This document shows, in pieces, positions 10,711 through 22,985 of a stretch of DNA of 64,000 nt. How positions within the stretch are numbered: the stretch's first letter is position 1; each line of letters opens with the position of its first letter. Origin of the DNA: Clavulina sp. PMI_390 (taxonomy: Eukaryota > Basidiomycota > Agaricomycetes > Cantharellales > Hydnaceae); the NCBI GenBank assembly GCA_015039315.1, contig WIDE01000007.1, positions 233,062 through 297,061 of the forward strand. Reading direction: 5' to 3'. The notes beneath the pieces were generated by a model that was given only the letters and a program-made list of their open reading frames with translations, searched no databases and was not told where the DNA came from. The translations under genes and the position numbers were made by a program.

Positions 10711-12860
10711 ATGAGCTCATCACCTCCCGAGTCCCCTACCATTGCCACCGCAAACACCTCCTCCCCCACCGCCGACAAGCCACCCACGAAACCTCGTACA
10801 CGCTCAAACTATCACCTAGAGAGCAACCCGTTTGAAGTCAGCTTCTCCCAGCCTGAGCCCACCCCGCGCGGACGTCCTCCGTCGCGCGATGCCACCTCAG
10901 AAGCAAAGCCCAAACTACCCCCCATCACTGCGATGGCTTCCCCTTCAGCCGCTGGAGATTTTACCTGGGCATTTGGCCATGGGGGTTCTGCTGACGTGAA
11001 CAGTCTCAGATCCGGTCCCCTCTCCCCAGCCATGCTCGCTGGGCCTCAGTACGCATCTCATGCTAACCATGGCCAAAATGGCACTCATCATGGCGTCACT
11101 AACGGAGGAGGGGCTGGGTTCGACGTCATGAGGACCGGACTCACCCCCGATGTCAGCCGGACTGGCCTCACCCCCCTCATCGGTGGGCCTGCCTCCTTCC
11201 CCCCTCCCTCCCCCAACACTGCTGCGTTCATCGCAATGGTTACTAACCAGAACAACCCGAACGGTGTGGCAGGGGGGATCGCATCGGCCGCAGGCGTCGC
11301 TCCCCCCGCGACCATCACCCCAGGCACGTTCTCTGCTATCACTGGCGCTATTCTCAACGGCCAGAACGGCGCTGGCGGGGACTCAGCAGCTGCTGGCTCC
11401 AGTCCCACCGCCTCTCACCATGCTCATCCCCTCAGCGTCAGCCATGGCCCCCACGACGCCGATGACGCCGCGCATACTGCTGCCAATGGCCTCTTCTTAC
11501 TCTCCCAGGCTCATCACGAGCTAACCAAGCGTGAGGAACAGCAGCCTGTTTCTCAACCCCAGATTCGCGCACCCCCTTCTCAAGCCGCGCGTGCGGGAGG
11601 CGCCAAGGGCGGTGGTCGCTCGTCAAACAATACCAACTCCGCCCCCGCCCCCACTACTGCTGCTGGCAAACGCAAGAATACGTCAGAGTCCGTTGCCCCA
11701 GCAGCCAAGCGAGCCCGCGCCACCGCCGCCCGTGCATCCAACTCTCGCGCGAATGCTGGATCCCGTCGTAAAAAGAGTGAAGAGATGATGAGCTCGAATG
11801 AAGATGACGAGGATGAAGAGGACGAGATGGACGGTGAAGGCCTCTCTGACGACGAGGAGCTCCAGGCCGCTGCCCGTGTCGGCACCGTGTCCTCCAAGTC
11901 TGGCGGTGGATCCAAGAAACCTGAAACTGAGGAGGAGAAGCGCAAAAACTTCCTCGAACGCAATCGTCAAGGTCTGTGTCACTTTTTTCCTGAGTCATTT
12001 CGATCTCCATCTCTTGCTACTATCACAATGCTGACATCCGCATCGTCATCATCCCCTGCGTCATCGATGTTACACGTTTCCCTTCCCGCGGAATTATCGG
12101 TCCCTTGACCACCCCATTACCTAATGTGCTCCACTGGCGATGGCGCATGTCGTCTGCGATCACCACTCTATCATATTCGGACCTATACACATGCGGCGCG
12201 GGACCTGACCTGGCTACATTGATCCCTTCTTTTTCCATCTGTTTGCCCTTGCCCAACGCCACTCCTGTCGGCGTGCACGCCTTGATTTACCAATCGTCCC
12301 TGATGACCCTTGTAGCCGCTCTCAAGTGTCGCCAACGGAAAAAGGCCTGGCTGAATCAACTCCAGGCCAAGGTTGAGTACCTGACCGCGGAGAACGAGCG
12401 CCTGCAGAATACGACTGTGTCCATGCGGGAAGAAATTTCCCGTCTCTCTGCGGTGGTGGTAGCTCATCGCGATTGCGGACTCAGTGGCGTGAGCGTAGCG
12501 AGGAGCGAAGCCCTTCTTGCCGGCACGGCAGACCTGATCGCTCCTAATCGCACGACGGTCAACGTGGCCGCTGCGCCCAGCGTGACGTCCAACGTTGGCG
12601 GAGGCGGCAATGGTGGGTCAGGTGTGCCGAGTAACGCCCCTCCTGCCTCGTCCTCTGCGAACGGCCACGCCCCCACATCGAATGGTAGCTCGAACGGGAG
12701 TAGCGCCATGGCCAATGTTAACGCTAGCGGGATGGCCACAAGGCGACGAGCTGCTGCGACCTCGAGTGGACCTGGGAGCAGCCCAGTCACTGCACCTGCT
12801 CCTCAGATGGTTGCGGTGGGCGGCGGAGGCGGTCAAGGTGGTCGCTACGGAGGTTACTAA
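10711..12860 (+). CDS. Atf1/ATF2-type bZIP transcription factor
   Basis: Nuclear stress-responsive bZIP regulator of the fission-yeast Atf1 class. Two exons, 10711-11971 and 12316-12860, total 1806 nt and 601 aa. Seen: N-terminal SNYHLESNPFEVSF, KLPPITAMASP and SLRSGPLSPAMLAGP, matching the Atf1 osmotic-stress and recombination homology regions. An Asn/Gly/Ala-rich middle and an acidic patch (NEDDEDEEDEMDGE) follow. The bZIP basic region RKNFLERNRQAALKCRQRKK is completed only by splicing, and leads into the zipper LNQLQAKVEYLTAENERL. The C-terminal tail is Gly/Ala/Ser-rich and ends GGRYGGY. The 344-bp intron interrupts the basic region at RNRQ/AALKC. In Atf1-type proteins such factors act downstream of a Sty1/Hog1 MAP kinase; that link is family knowledge only. 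Confidence 0.93.
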
Positions 12861-14853
12861 GCCCCTAATGCTCTCTATCTTCATCGTCTAACTATCCTCT
12901 CGTGCCTGATGCGTCGTATCGGGCCTCGTCATTGTCACCGCGCGGACATCGTCATTTGATGACGCAGGCATATAATACTGCCTCAGCAGCTCTTTCTCTG
13001 TTCATTTGACGGTGATGGACCGACTGGGGCACGAAGTACTTTTACCCCTCCCTTTAACGTTTCTCTCATCGTCGTCCTCCTTTGTCCCTCTTCAACTTCG
13101 CTGGCTATTCCGACTTGTTATTGGTCTTTTTTTTCCACTTGATGCGCCCCCTTTGTCTTTTTCCTCTCTCTCCCTCTCCGTCCTCACGTGTAAACTGTTG
13201 TCATCACTACTCTCCATTTACCCTCCGTCTCCTGTCTGTGCTCTCGCATGCGTGCCGACTGTTGTTTGTCTTCCTTCTCAGTCCTGCGACTTGTCTCTCC
13301 AAAGACCCCTATGCCCCATCCTTTCTTCTCATCGATAATTATCAGAGTTTCATTTTTTTCTCTGTCTCTCTCCTCTCATCTCGCATTTTCATTCTTGTTC
13401 TGTTGCTTTATCCTACCTATGTGTAACACCCAACAATATCATGCACATACACGCACCTACGTATGATGAGTTTGGGACACCAATTCCATTTGGATTTTAA
13501 TAATTTCTTCCCTCGTACTGGAGAGGGCACGCTCGTGTGTGAGGTGCTCCAACTCGATCGCGTAGACTCCCGAGAGAGAATGCACGGCGCGATCGGGGTA
13601 GCTCTTCTTTCCCTCACACAACCCCCCCACCCTACCCTCCACATTCACTTAGTCATGGGCGCCCCCCTTCTCCTGGGCACACTTCGGGCATATGGTGCGT
13701 AAAAAGCACCACCCCCTTATACAGCTGATGCCTATCACCGGGATCGATCGCAATGGGCCATGAGGCTGCTGTGGGGTTGGGTAGATCCTCCCCATCCACG
13801 TGCTTGCCATGTTCTCTTCTATCTCTAACTTAATACCTGATGAGAGCACGGACACTTGATAGTCTAAACACCCTATCTTTGGCCATTAGGATTCTTCCCC
13901 ATTACAATTGAGAATGGGAGGTGCGGAGGAGGCAATATGGAATTGTATCACCAGGTACACCGTGTGATATAGTGGAGCGTTTTGTGGAGTCGCTCAAATT
14001 CAGGAACGAGGGGGTCAAAAGTACGTAGGCATCTCGGCTGTCTGCTTGCTGCGGCCTAGGCCTAAATGATAGCGATAGTGATCGGTGATAGGAGATAATG
14101 CGAATTAGTCGATCACATTGCGCGTGGAGTAGCCTGGCCCTAGACACGCAGAGTCGGTGGGTGGGTGAATCATCTGACGTGGCCTAGCCAGGCCTGGGCT
14201 CATATATTTGTAATAGGTTGAGGATGGGATCAGCGTTCGGTTATGCGCGGATGAGGGTGGGATAGAGGATATGCCGAATAAGAGGATTTTCCTAGGTTGG
14301 CTTCACAGCGGGGGGAATCTGGGCCACGAAGAAATCTAGGCGGCCATTAATAACATGTATCGGATCATCCTGCCTCTCCGCTCATTCAAAGTGACGCCTA
14401 ATCCCGAATCTAAATCTCGGTAAGACTCCATCCTGGATTCACGCACTGTCCCATCCAGGATCGTGTGAACGACTTCTTCCATCACAGGATGTAAATTTGA
14501 TTCTTTCCGGCCCATATCACGACGGACGGAGAACCAGTATCCCATAGCTCCACAACCTGGTCGATTTCACTTGTGCAACGATGGAGAGAGGCCGTGAATT
14601 GTCCGTAGCTCGAGGGGAATTATGAAGTCTTTATCAGCCGGCAGGTTGCATTGATGCTTATGACTTTTTATATAGCTGCCTGGAAGGCTCCGAGCATATT
14701 TTCTTATCTTCTTCGAGCGGTTTCGCCGAGCTTAACGATAAATTGATGTTAAATTGATAAATAAGCGTTTCGCTCATATGGAAGATTTGTGATGACTTGT
14801 TGACTGCAAGTGGGACCGACGTCGCGTTATTTACGTGCCATCTTCTGACTGCC
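12861..14853. other. Long intergenic region with pyrimidine-rich first part
   Basis: About 2 kb. From about 13025 to 13400 the plus strand is strongly C/T-rich, probably the bZIP 3' UTR or a polypyrimidine tract; its long open frames come from composition. Open frames at 13463-13855, 13902-14147 and 14336-14545 have no recognisable motif. The last 100 bp resemble the region upstream of the second F-box gene (shared GTGATGACTTGTTGA stretch). Confidence 0.4.
14818..14824 (+). promoter_or_regulatory. GACGTCG box upstream of F-box gene 1
   Basis: GACGTCG 30 bp before the ATG. The same box, with one change in copy 2, precedes all four F-box-like paralogs in this window at 30-50 bp. Contains the ACGT core used by bZIP factors. 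Confidence 0.4.
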
Positions 14854-16725
14854 ATGGCTGTATCCACAACCAAAGAAGAAGTAATGAGCGCGCTCTCCTC
14901 CCAAGTTGACGCTATGACGAATTTGCTAAATGCGTCCATTCCATCCGCTATACCTAACATTTTGGAGCTTGGTCGCGACATGCAGGGTGGCCACAAAGCC
15001 AACATGACGAGTCATATTGCGCGACTTGACGAGTTTCACCACGAGTTCCAAAACATTGTTAGCAGGGGTTTCTCGGCCATAGCTGCTCTACGTGACAAGC
15101 TCAATGTTGCGCGTTCACCATTCCACGTACTTCCTATGGAGACAATGTCCGAGATCTTTCGGCACGTAGTACAACCAGAAAGAGGAAGGGCCCGATATCT
15201 CGGAATTTCGCATGAGCCCGAACCTCGCTCTGTCCTCATCCTCTCCCATGTCTCTCGTGCTTGGCGTGCTGTAGTGCTAAGCCTCACAGACGTCTTCACA
15301 GCTTCTCCCGACTGGGACACCTGGCCTCTTTGGCTTTGCCGTGAATGGTACAACCGGTCTAGCGACCGGCCTATTTCGATGGGCATTAGCTCTGATTTTT
15401 TCGAGAGAGTTCGCAATGGCCCACATGGTGCCGAGTTGCTGAATACCTGGTCAGAACTTGCACCCCGTACCAAGTCTCTGACGATTGAAGGGCCTCTTGG
15501 AGAATTTGTTGGAGGCCTCGAAGACCTCGTGAAGATTCCGATATTTTCGTCTCTCTCCCACATATCACTCCTCGACATCGAGGGGCCTGTCAACCTACCA
15601 CCCTACATAATTGCAAGTCTCCAATCAATGACGGTCAGGGATTTCCACAATTGCCACATCAGGATCATGGGCCAGGAACGCAAGGTACCTCTACTGCATT
15701 CCTTGGAGCGTCTCCGTATTATCTTCACCGAGCGCAGCGAGTATGAGTCCCACTGGGTGGATCTCGTCGAGTGTTCTCCCAGGATATCCACCCTCGAACT
15801 GGTTAACACAAACCGAACCAATCAACGAATCCCGATTCGCGAAGTTCTCACCTATGGGAAGCCCAACCTCTCTGATGTTCAAACCCTGTCCTTCGCACGG
15901 CTTTGCACTGAGGACGTAGATGATATCTTGCAGTGCTGGAGGTTCCCTGCACTCAAAACGATCACTCTCGACGGTGCTAGCGACTTCAATGACTATTGGG
16001 ATTGCACAAGGACCTTCATGGTGTGTTTCTGGCCATTGCCTCGGCACTATATCTTTCTCATTGCACAACACCGTATGAACAATTTCTAACATCCTGCCCC
16101 TCTATTAGATCTTAGATAGATCGGCGCCCAATCTCACCAGCATAGTGATCATTAATACTCAGCTATTAATCAAGGACGCCGTTGTCAGCCTTACAAACAC
16201 GCCCCACGAGCTCTCAAGCTTAACGGAGCTCACATTGGAGGACCCCCACTTTGACTGGTCCTCACATCCTCCTCTGGATGGAAATGGGATGGAGGCCGAA
16301 CTTGTGGCACTGGTGAAGTCGCGGCGTCTCCAGAGACTTACAGTCTTTTTCCCTTCTTCGGAGGAAGCTACACGAGAGCTTCGGGCCCATGTGGGTGTGC
16401 TAGAGGTACAGGTTTGCAACATAATTAATCCCAACATATCGATTCTTATTGAAACCTATACTTCTAGTTGATAGAGTTTACCGTCGATCCTGCTATCAGA
16501 TTGCCGGCACTCGAGAATCTCACCAGTGCTGAAGCGCAGACGTCATTGTCGCCCAGTTCATGGGTCCCACGAAGCATGCGCTCTACTGGCACGACACCAT
16601 TAGACAGATCTTTCAAACCATTCTTTCTTGGATTATTTCAGGTGTACTTGACTCTGAACTTCGACCTATCGTTCATGTTTAGCATTCCCTCGGCTTCAGT
16701 TATGTTCTCCTTAGGGAGTTGTTAA
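14854..16725 (+). CDS. F-box-like domain protein, paralog 1
   Basis: Basidiomycete F-box-like family protein; such proteins usually act as substrate receptors of SCF ubiquitin ligases. Exons 14854-16020, 16109-16405, 16468-16725, about 573 aa. Seen: N-terminal ALSSQVDAMTNLLNASIPS, a helical segment, an F-box-like core SPFHVLPMETMSEIFRHV, LILSHVSRAWRAVVLSLTD, and WDTWPLWLCREWYNRS. Leucine-rich repeat-like sequence follows to the end of exon 2. Both introns sit at the same positions and phase (0) as in paralogs 2-4. The start at 14854 is the first ATG in the long frame; the frame is open farther upstream without an ATG. Exon 3 is much longer (85 aa) than in the paralogs (10-24 aa), so the C-terminus is the least certain part. 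Substrate unknown. Confidence 0.75.
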
Positions 16726-17353
16726 GCTGGAGCTCAGCAAACATGCCCGTATACTCCCAGATGCACTTGATATCGCCAGATTTGTTTAATTCCCAGATAA
16801 TTCAGTTTGTTTCTGATCTTGAGTAGAGGGGGAGAGCGGTACGATCAGGGTTCGGAGACGCCTTTACCTTCCTAGTTTGCCTTTTTACTATACTACACGA
16901 TTCTCTACTATGAGAGCTTATTTTGAGGACTATGTGGATCTCAGAGTTGTTCATTTGAAAGTTCCTTCGAGATGTGTGCTATGATTGCTTGATAAAACAA
17001 AGGAGGTGCCAGGCGACTGAGGGTACATATATATCTGAATCGAACATGGACCTAAGAGCCTTAGAATAGCCGTGGTTCGAACCCGAATTGCTGGGCGGTG
17101 GCGCCGACCACCCGTTCTTGTATGTACATCTCAAGAATCACCTGGATTGACCAGCTTCTTCTGCCTCAATCTTTGCCACAGCTGTTCAGTCTCCCCCAAT
17201 TGTGAAAGTGTACCCCAATTTTGATTCTTTAGATATAGAGTCTCTTTCTGATAAGTGAATTGACTCAACCCAAGTACCATATTGTACATTTCGATCAACA
17301 TTTTTGTTATGCTAAAGCATATTGGGCCCGTGGGGGCGGGATACATACCACCC
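16726..17353. other. Intergenic, no gene seen
   Basis: About 630 bp between F-box paralog 1 and the 3' end of the sedolisin gene (convergent). A GGTTCGAACC stretch near 17070 superficially resembles a tRNA T-loop but no tRNA folds around it. Nothing else recognised. Confidence 0.4.
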
Positions 17354-19508
17354 CTAAGCTCCGTAGACACTACGAAGTTTGACCAGGCTAGGGGTGCCTA
17401 GGCCAGCGGACGCATCCCATCCAGTTTTGGCGGGGAGACCATCCGATGTCGTCCCACAGAAAAATGAACCCCCGGAAGTGACGTCCGTGAACGCATCGGG
17501 GTTTGCATAGAATGTGGGGTTGGCCCAACCAATAGTGGCTTTTCCAGCAGTGATGAGGATGTCGTTGAGCAGCGTCAAGCCACCAGCAACGACAACGGCT
17601 GAGGCTGAGGTACCATCAACTACATTCACAGTAACGTGGGAAGAATGAGCAGGTAGTAAGGAGTACGAGACATTCCTATTGGATCACATACCGAATCTGA
17701 CTGCATCCTCGTAAACCACCTGCTGATGTGAGCCTTGAGCAGAGATGTCGGGGAATGCGCGGCCAGCCTTGTTGTAGAAACCACTGTCGGTGGAGCCAAG
17801 CTCACTCTCGTAGGTGGCGACAACAGAGGTCTGGTATGAAGGAGTAGGGAATAAGGTTGAAAACCCGGCTCCAGAATAGAAGCCAGCCAGCGATGCATTG
17901 GCCATAACCTCTGGGGAGAAGTCCTGGGTGGCACCGACAGACAAGATATAAGGGCAACCGCCTACAGACGAGGAACACCTCAGCCCAAAGAAATATATAG
18001 AGGGAAAGAGGAAGGCTCACTTGGGTAGGTCGGCGTGAAGGATGGACAGGTCGTGCCAAAACCGCTGACGCCATTATCACCAGACGAGACCTGATACAAG
18101 GAAAGAATAGTTAATTACCCTGTGCTCACTGATGTGAGCAGACAGAAACCCACCACAATTGTCATACCAGCAGCGGTAAGTTGCTGAGCCGCTGTGCACA
18201 TGCTCTGGGCCTGGGAGGTAGTGAAGATGGTCTCGACGGAACCATACGAAATACTTAGTACGGTTGGCCGGGCAGAGGGAGCAAGGCTGAGGAAATATTG
18301 GAAACTAAGCAGGAAGAGATCACCAGTAGTGCCAGCGGTCCCATAGTCATAAAATGCTGCAAAATAGTCTCAGTGTCATACTAGACGCTTCGAAATAACC
18401 TTCCTACGTACTAGAGGGAAGTGGATAGATGATTCCAGCAGCAATTTCGGTGTCAAGCGTAGCCTCGCCAAGCTGTTTGACGGTCAATAGCTAATCATCC
18501 AACTTCAACTGGAAACTCACAGGATCAGAGTTTACAGCGCCAGCGATGGTGACGACAGGAACGGTGTATTCAGCAGCATCATCAGAGCGAAAGATTGATA
18601 AGAAGGCCGCAATGTCCGATTCCAAGAAGCCCTGGCCAATGAGGCCCATACTTGAGGCAAACACATCGTTAGCTCAAGGATCACACCAGGGGGGTATAAG
18701 CTAGAAAGTTAAGCTCACATTCCCAGACGGGGGGTGCCCGTCGACGTGGTAGGAGTATATGTATCGTACCCGTAAAGGGAGCGGACACAATCAGGAGTAA
18801 CAGCAGACGTGGTGCAGCCTGAGGGAGTGACACGCTTCTCCAATTCACCTCGCCTCTTGTCCGTCGGACCAGAGATGCTGCTGAAGTGTTGCACGCTTGC
18901 GAAGGTGGCGAAGGACGAGATGTCGGCGATCTGGGCTTCAATTGAAGCAGGCACAGTAAATTCGGTAGTTTTGTAGAAGGTGCCAACGACCTCGGTGTTT
19001 GTATATTCATAGAACTGGGCATTGAAGAACTACCGTTCGTGTAGCAGAAAAGCGGAGTGAGAAAGGCCCACATACAGATATAAAATGCAGAAATGGGGAA
19101 CCGAAGAGGGAAACGAACCTTAGAGGCCTGGTCGATGTTGGATGTGACACTCAGGGTATCACCATTGCGAGAATACGTGAGCCCGGTCGCGCCAATGCCT
19201 TTCAATGCGGCCTCCACAACTGCCTTATTGGCGTCAGAAGGCACAATGTAAGAGGCAATTTCTTCCTCTGTTAACCAAGCAGACTTGCTCCCCGCAATCT
19301 CTAGCATGCGAGCTTCGAGACCTGGCGCATCCTTGGGAGCAAATATCAGGTCGAAACTGATGGACGCGCTGACGGGGGCAGGATTGCCTTTCTTCCATGT
19401 CGAAGGGATTGCGCTGGCAGCAGGATGGACACGGCCAGTCGACGCGGGAGCAGCGTTGACGACGACTGAAAAAAGGCACAAGAGGGCCAACCGGGACAAG
19501 GGGGCCAT
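17354..19508 (-). CDS. Secreted sedolisin-family serine-carboxyl peptidase (S53)
   Basis: Acid-active peptidase of the tripeptidyl-peptidase/kumamolisin type, predicted secreted. Seen: signal peptide MAPLSRLALLCLFSVVVNAAP, then a pro-kumamolisin activation domain in exons 1 and 2 (19508-19119, 19029-18719). Next come the catalytic Glu and Asp in LGEATLDTEIAAG, the oxyanion Asp in SSGDNGVSG, and the catalytic Ser in VDGTSASAVVVAGG. Near the C-terminus FTDVTSGGSFFCG is the usual calcium-site region. The ORF is broken by about eight short introns, each with GT/AG ends. All four sedolisin catalytic positions are present, so it should be active. It lies on the opposite strand between two F-box paralogs and interrupts that array. 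Exact edges of the middle exons were not all fixed. Confidence 0.9.
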
Positions 19509-20864
19509 TTGAAGGAGCTTAGAGATCCAGGATCTCTGGAGGAGACACAGGCATAGGTCTCATCCACTTTTATACGCGCACAGCGCCTCGCCTATCATCG
19601 AGTACACGCTGGCAAACGAGAATATTATTGGCCCACGGGATACGATGTACGGGAGACTTCTCTTCTCTCTCAGCCACACGGGTAGTTGCAATGAGGGCTA
19701 GCGGCTCCCAAAACGCCGTAGTATGATCACGGATTATTTTCGCAGTTTGCGCTTCGATGAGTATCTGTGCTTTTCCCCACATTCTTGAGAGCATCCCAGA
19801 GTAATGGAGCGAATATAGAATGCTGGAATTTTCTGATCCACCAACGTTGTTCGCGCCTGACTCCGCTAGCAAGTGGAGCGATTGGGGGGGGTATTGAGGT
19901 TTTGGAAAATCGATCTCCTCCAGAATTTTTTTCTCTGTCAGAAGTAGGGATCGGCTTGAGCGGACGAAGATGTTACCTGTGAAGTCTCTCTCTCGAAAAA
20001 GTCGCTGCCATGCCGTGTATGAGATAAGTTACCAGGCATCATTGCGTTCGCGTGGCACCGATTACTAACTGCGAATCTTCCTAGAAGACACAAACTAATT
20101 TTAGGTCTTAAAATGCCATATCAATAGATGAAGAGACGTCTCACCAGTGGGATAGTGAGAAGCTTATGCAGCCGAGCGCTTGTCTCCCCGGAGTTGCATG
20201 TGGACCAGTTGTGGTGCTTCTTATAGCGGGGAATTGACACCCGCAATGCGTGTGCCCAAGGTGTTTTGACTCGCGCTGGATGGCATTAGAGATTCCAAGC
20301 TATCAGCTCATCCGGTTCTATGCAGAAGACGCGAGGGTAAAAAGGACATGCGACATGCCACTGGTGAAAGTGAAGTATTGCTCAATCTCATTATCAAAAA
20401 TAGCCTATTATGTGAACGGGGGGCGGAAAGGGACTTCCTATTGAGCCAAAAAAAAAAAAAAAAAAAAAGGAGCACGCAAGGTAATCATGATATTCTGCCT
20501 TGAATATCAATGACGTGCCTGTTGTTCTGGCCTAAGCAAGTTACTCAACTCTGAACCTCGGCAAAGAACCTAGGCCAGCTACGACGGGTGGCTCACTGAT
20601 GAATGCGGACGGAGCAGCATACACCCACAGAGGGTTTCATGTCCCTAATATGCGTCTGGAGGAGCTCCTCTGGTTCTTTGAGCGCAAAGAATCAACCTCA
20701 AGCTTATCAATGTGATACTTTCTGCTCACCAGCCTCTAGATTTAATTTGAAAAATTTGCCCGATGTTGCGCAGGCATTTCCCACACTCACATATCTTTGT
20801 TAGTGTAGTAGAAGCTGCACGAAGGCGTTAGGAATGATCAAGGTAGGAGATGACGTGCTTCCAA
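19509..20864. other. Intergenic, sedolisin upstream region, no gene seen
   Basis: About 1.35 kb with only short open frames lacking motifs. Contains a 21-bp A tract (20448-20468). Presumed to hold the sedolisin promoter. Confidence 0.4.
20448..20468 (+). repeat. Poly-A tract (A21)
   Basis: Uninterrupted run of 21 adenines in intergenic sequence, following GAGCC. It could be a simple repeat or the tail of an old retroposed sequence. I found no element body or target-site duplication to decide. Confidence 0.8.
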
Positions 20865-21168
20865 TCAGCAGAAGGGACGCTTTCTGTCAGGGAACATGAG
20901 CATCAGGGTAGACAACTTAGAGGATACATCGATGTGAGAACCGTCATCATAAATGATATCCGGGTTTGAACTGTGCGGATAGACCATAGTGAGAGCACAT
21001 AATTCGCTACCGTAGCCGCTGCCAGCGTCTCCAACTACGCCGTCATAGGCGCCAACGAGTGAGGCCTAATGTGTGGGATTATAGAGCATGCCTCAGGGGA
21101 TATTTGACGGACTGTATACCTTGATGATGACTTGACGAGGAGAGGCCGTGCCGGCATTCGGAGACAAA
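20865..21168 (-). pseudogene. Possible gene remnant, two exons, unknown product
   Basis: Two splice-consistent segments: 21168-21120 (preceded by ATTCAG) and 21065-20865, separated by a 54-bp GTATAC...TTAG intron. The joined frame reads SPNAGTASPRQVIIK then ASLVGAYDGVVGDAGSGYG, continues with LCALTMVYP and DDGSHIDVSSKLSTL, and ends in a stop at 20865-20867. The composition looks like real protein and the intron has the local size, but no ATG exon is visible before F-box paralog 2 starts on the other strand. I do not recognise the family. It could be the 3' end of a gene cut by the F-box duplication, or chance. Confidence 0.3.
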
Positions 21169-21345
21169 CTGAATTATCATATCTGGAGGACCAGCTGGGC
21201 TTGAGTATCCGCGGCAGGGCCACTAGGTATTGATGGCGCCTACTGAGACATGCTGAAATTCACCATCACCCTTCTCGAGCTACTCAGCCGACTTCGCAGA
21301 TTGGCAATTGCAAGCTGTGATGACTTGTTGATTACGAGTTGGATC

Positions 21346-21352
21346 GACGTTG
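21346..21352 (+). promoter_or_regulatory. GACGTTG box upstream of F-box gene 2
   Basis: One-base variant of the GACGTCG box, 48 bp before the ATG at 21400. The surrounding 40 bp also resemble the region upstream of paralog 1 (TGTGATGACTTGTTGA then GGATCGACGTTG), so the two promoters are themselves homologous. Confidence 0.35.
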
Positions 21353-21399
21353 AATTGTTCGCGTTCCCTCTTCGGCCAAATTACTCTATTCCGACCGCC

Positions 21400-22985
21400 A
21401 TGGCCCAATTCGTAGCTGGGGGAGCGGCTATGTCGGCGCTGTCGTCTCAAATGGACGCCATGGTTGCCTCCCTGAACGCGTCACTGCCATCAGAACTCCC
21501 CCACTTTTTGGACGTCGGTCACGCCACGCGAGAGAGTCATAAAGCCAACCTGACTGGTCATAGTGCGCGACTTGACGAAATCCACGAGGAATTCCAGAGC
21601 TTTGTGCAAAGAGGCTTTTCGGCCATTGCTACACTACGCAGCAGAGTCAACGTTGCTCGCTCCCCCATCCACGTCCTTCCCGTCGAGATTTTATCCATAA
21701 TATTTCGCCATCTTTTCAGGGCCCCGGAGCCGGAAGAAGAATACCATATGGATATCATTGAACCGCGTCGAGTCCTCACTCTCTCCCATGTCTCCCGTGC
21801 TTGGCGCTCCATATTGCTCAGCCTCACAGACGTCTTTGCGACTTCTCCTGACTGGGACTATTGGCCTCTTTGGCTTTGCCGTGACTGGTACAAGAGAGCT
21901 AATGGTCGTCCAATAACAATACACGTTAGCTTTGATTTTTTCGACCGAATCAGCAACGGCTCAAATGGTCCTCAGCTTCTTCAAGCTGTATTGGAGTTTG
22001 CACCGCAGGCCAAATCTCTCACTATTAGCTCCCCTGTCGAGAGAGAGGTTTTTTGGGACATGATGACCAACCCCTTGTTCTCGAGACTCTCTCACCTTGA
22101 ACTAATAAACGTCAATTTACCAGTTCTCCTCCCTTCCCAAATATGTGCCAATCTCCGATCACTGATCCTGGACGACTCTTCTGTTCTCCCCCAGGATCCG
22201 AATGGAGAGAATCACCATTTTGAGTCTCTAGAGTACCTCCGGGTTTCCCTCACCAACAACATGCCTCACGGGAGGCCCTGGGCGTTCATCGTGCGCTCCT
22301 CTCCCAAGATGTCTAATCTCCTATTCACGCGTCACGAGGATTCTTCTAACCGCCTCCCTGATCTAAACTCCAACAATAACATGCAACGCGATGTTTCTAG
22401 CGCTCAAACCCTTGCATTTCACGCCCTACATCCTGACGACGTACACCGAATGCTAACTCAATGGTTCTTCTCGGATGTGAAGAAAGTGATCCTTGACAGA
22501 CTCGAGGATGATGCAGGCGAATGGAGCTGCCACGAAACCCTTGCAGTGAGTCGATAATATCATCCAGCACAATGCCTCTGCACAGCTCTAATCCACGGGC
22601 TCTCATATGATCATCGTTTAGACCCTGGCGCGAGAGACACCTGATATCAGAAGCCTCGAGGTCATCTCTCATGGATTAGGGATCAGATCCTTTGTCGGTG
22701 CCCTCAGAAATAATCCGGGATTTCTCCCGAACCTGGTGGACCTGGTTTTGGACGTCGATCACGCGAAAGAAAGTGCTTTAGACGAGGAAATCTTGGAGCT
22801 TGCGAAGCTGCGACGCCTGGAGCGGCTGCAACTTTGCTTCTCGCCTTCAGAGAACGTCGTACTGGAGCCTCGAAAACGCGTGAATGTCCTCGATGTACGT
22901 GCTGAACCTTGATGCTTTTCATGTCCCCAAATCTCATCATTCCCCCTGCTAGATAATTGATTATATCCATGATGACAAGCAATGA
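21400..22985 (+). CDS. F-box-like domain protein, paralog 2
   Basis: Intact paralog of 483 aa: exons 21400-22545, 22622-22894, 22953-22985, all phase 0. Seen: MSALSSQMDAMVASLNASLPS, the F-box-like core SPIHVLPVEILSIIFRHLF, LTLSHVSRAWRSILLSLTD, and WDYWPLWLCRDWYKRA. LRR-like sequence follows, and exon 2 ends with FSPSENVVLEPRKRVNVLD and exon 3 encodes IIDYIHDDKQ. The start at 21400 aligns with paralog 1 and the other copies. An in-frame ATG at 21250 would add 50 residues encoded by sequence that matches the 5' flank of paralog 1, so it is less likely. Closest in this window to paralog 1. Confidence 0.78.

Noticed and set aside
11088..12010. Minus-strand open frames opposite the bZIP gene
   Set aside because: Shadows of a GC-rich coding region; they are low in complexity and have no family motifs.
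13006..13466. Three overlapping plus-strand open frames of 72-114 codons
   Set aside because: They lie in a C/T-rich tract and encode Leu/Ser/Phe/Pro-rich strings, as expected from composition; no motif or splice support. Better read as 3' UTR.
17040..17110. GGTTCGAACC stretch resembling a tRNA T-loop
   Set aside because: On neither strand do the flanking bases form a five-pair T stem, and no acceptor, D or anticodon arm can be placed at the right distances.
20448..20468. A21 tract as evidence of a retrotransposon
   Set aside because: No reverse transcriptase, element body or target-site duplication was found beside it; listed only as a simple repeat.
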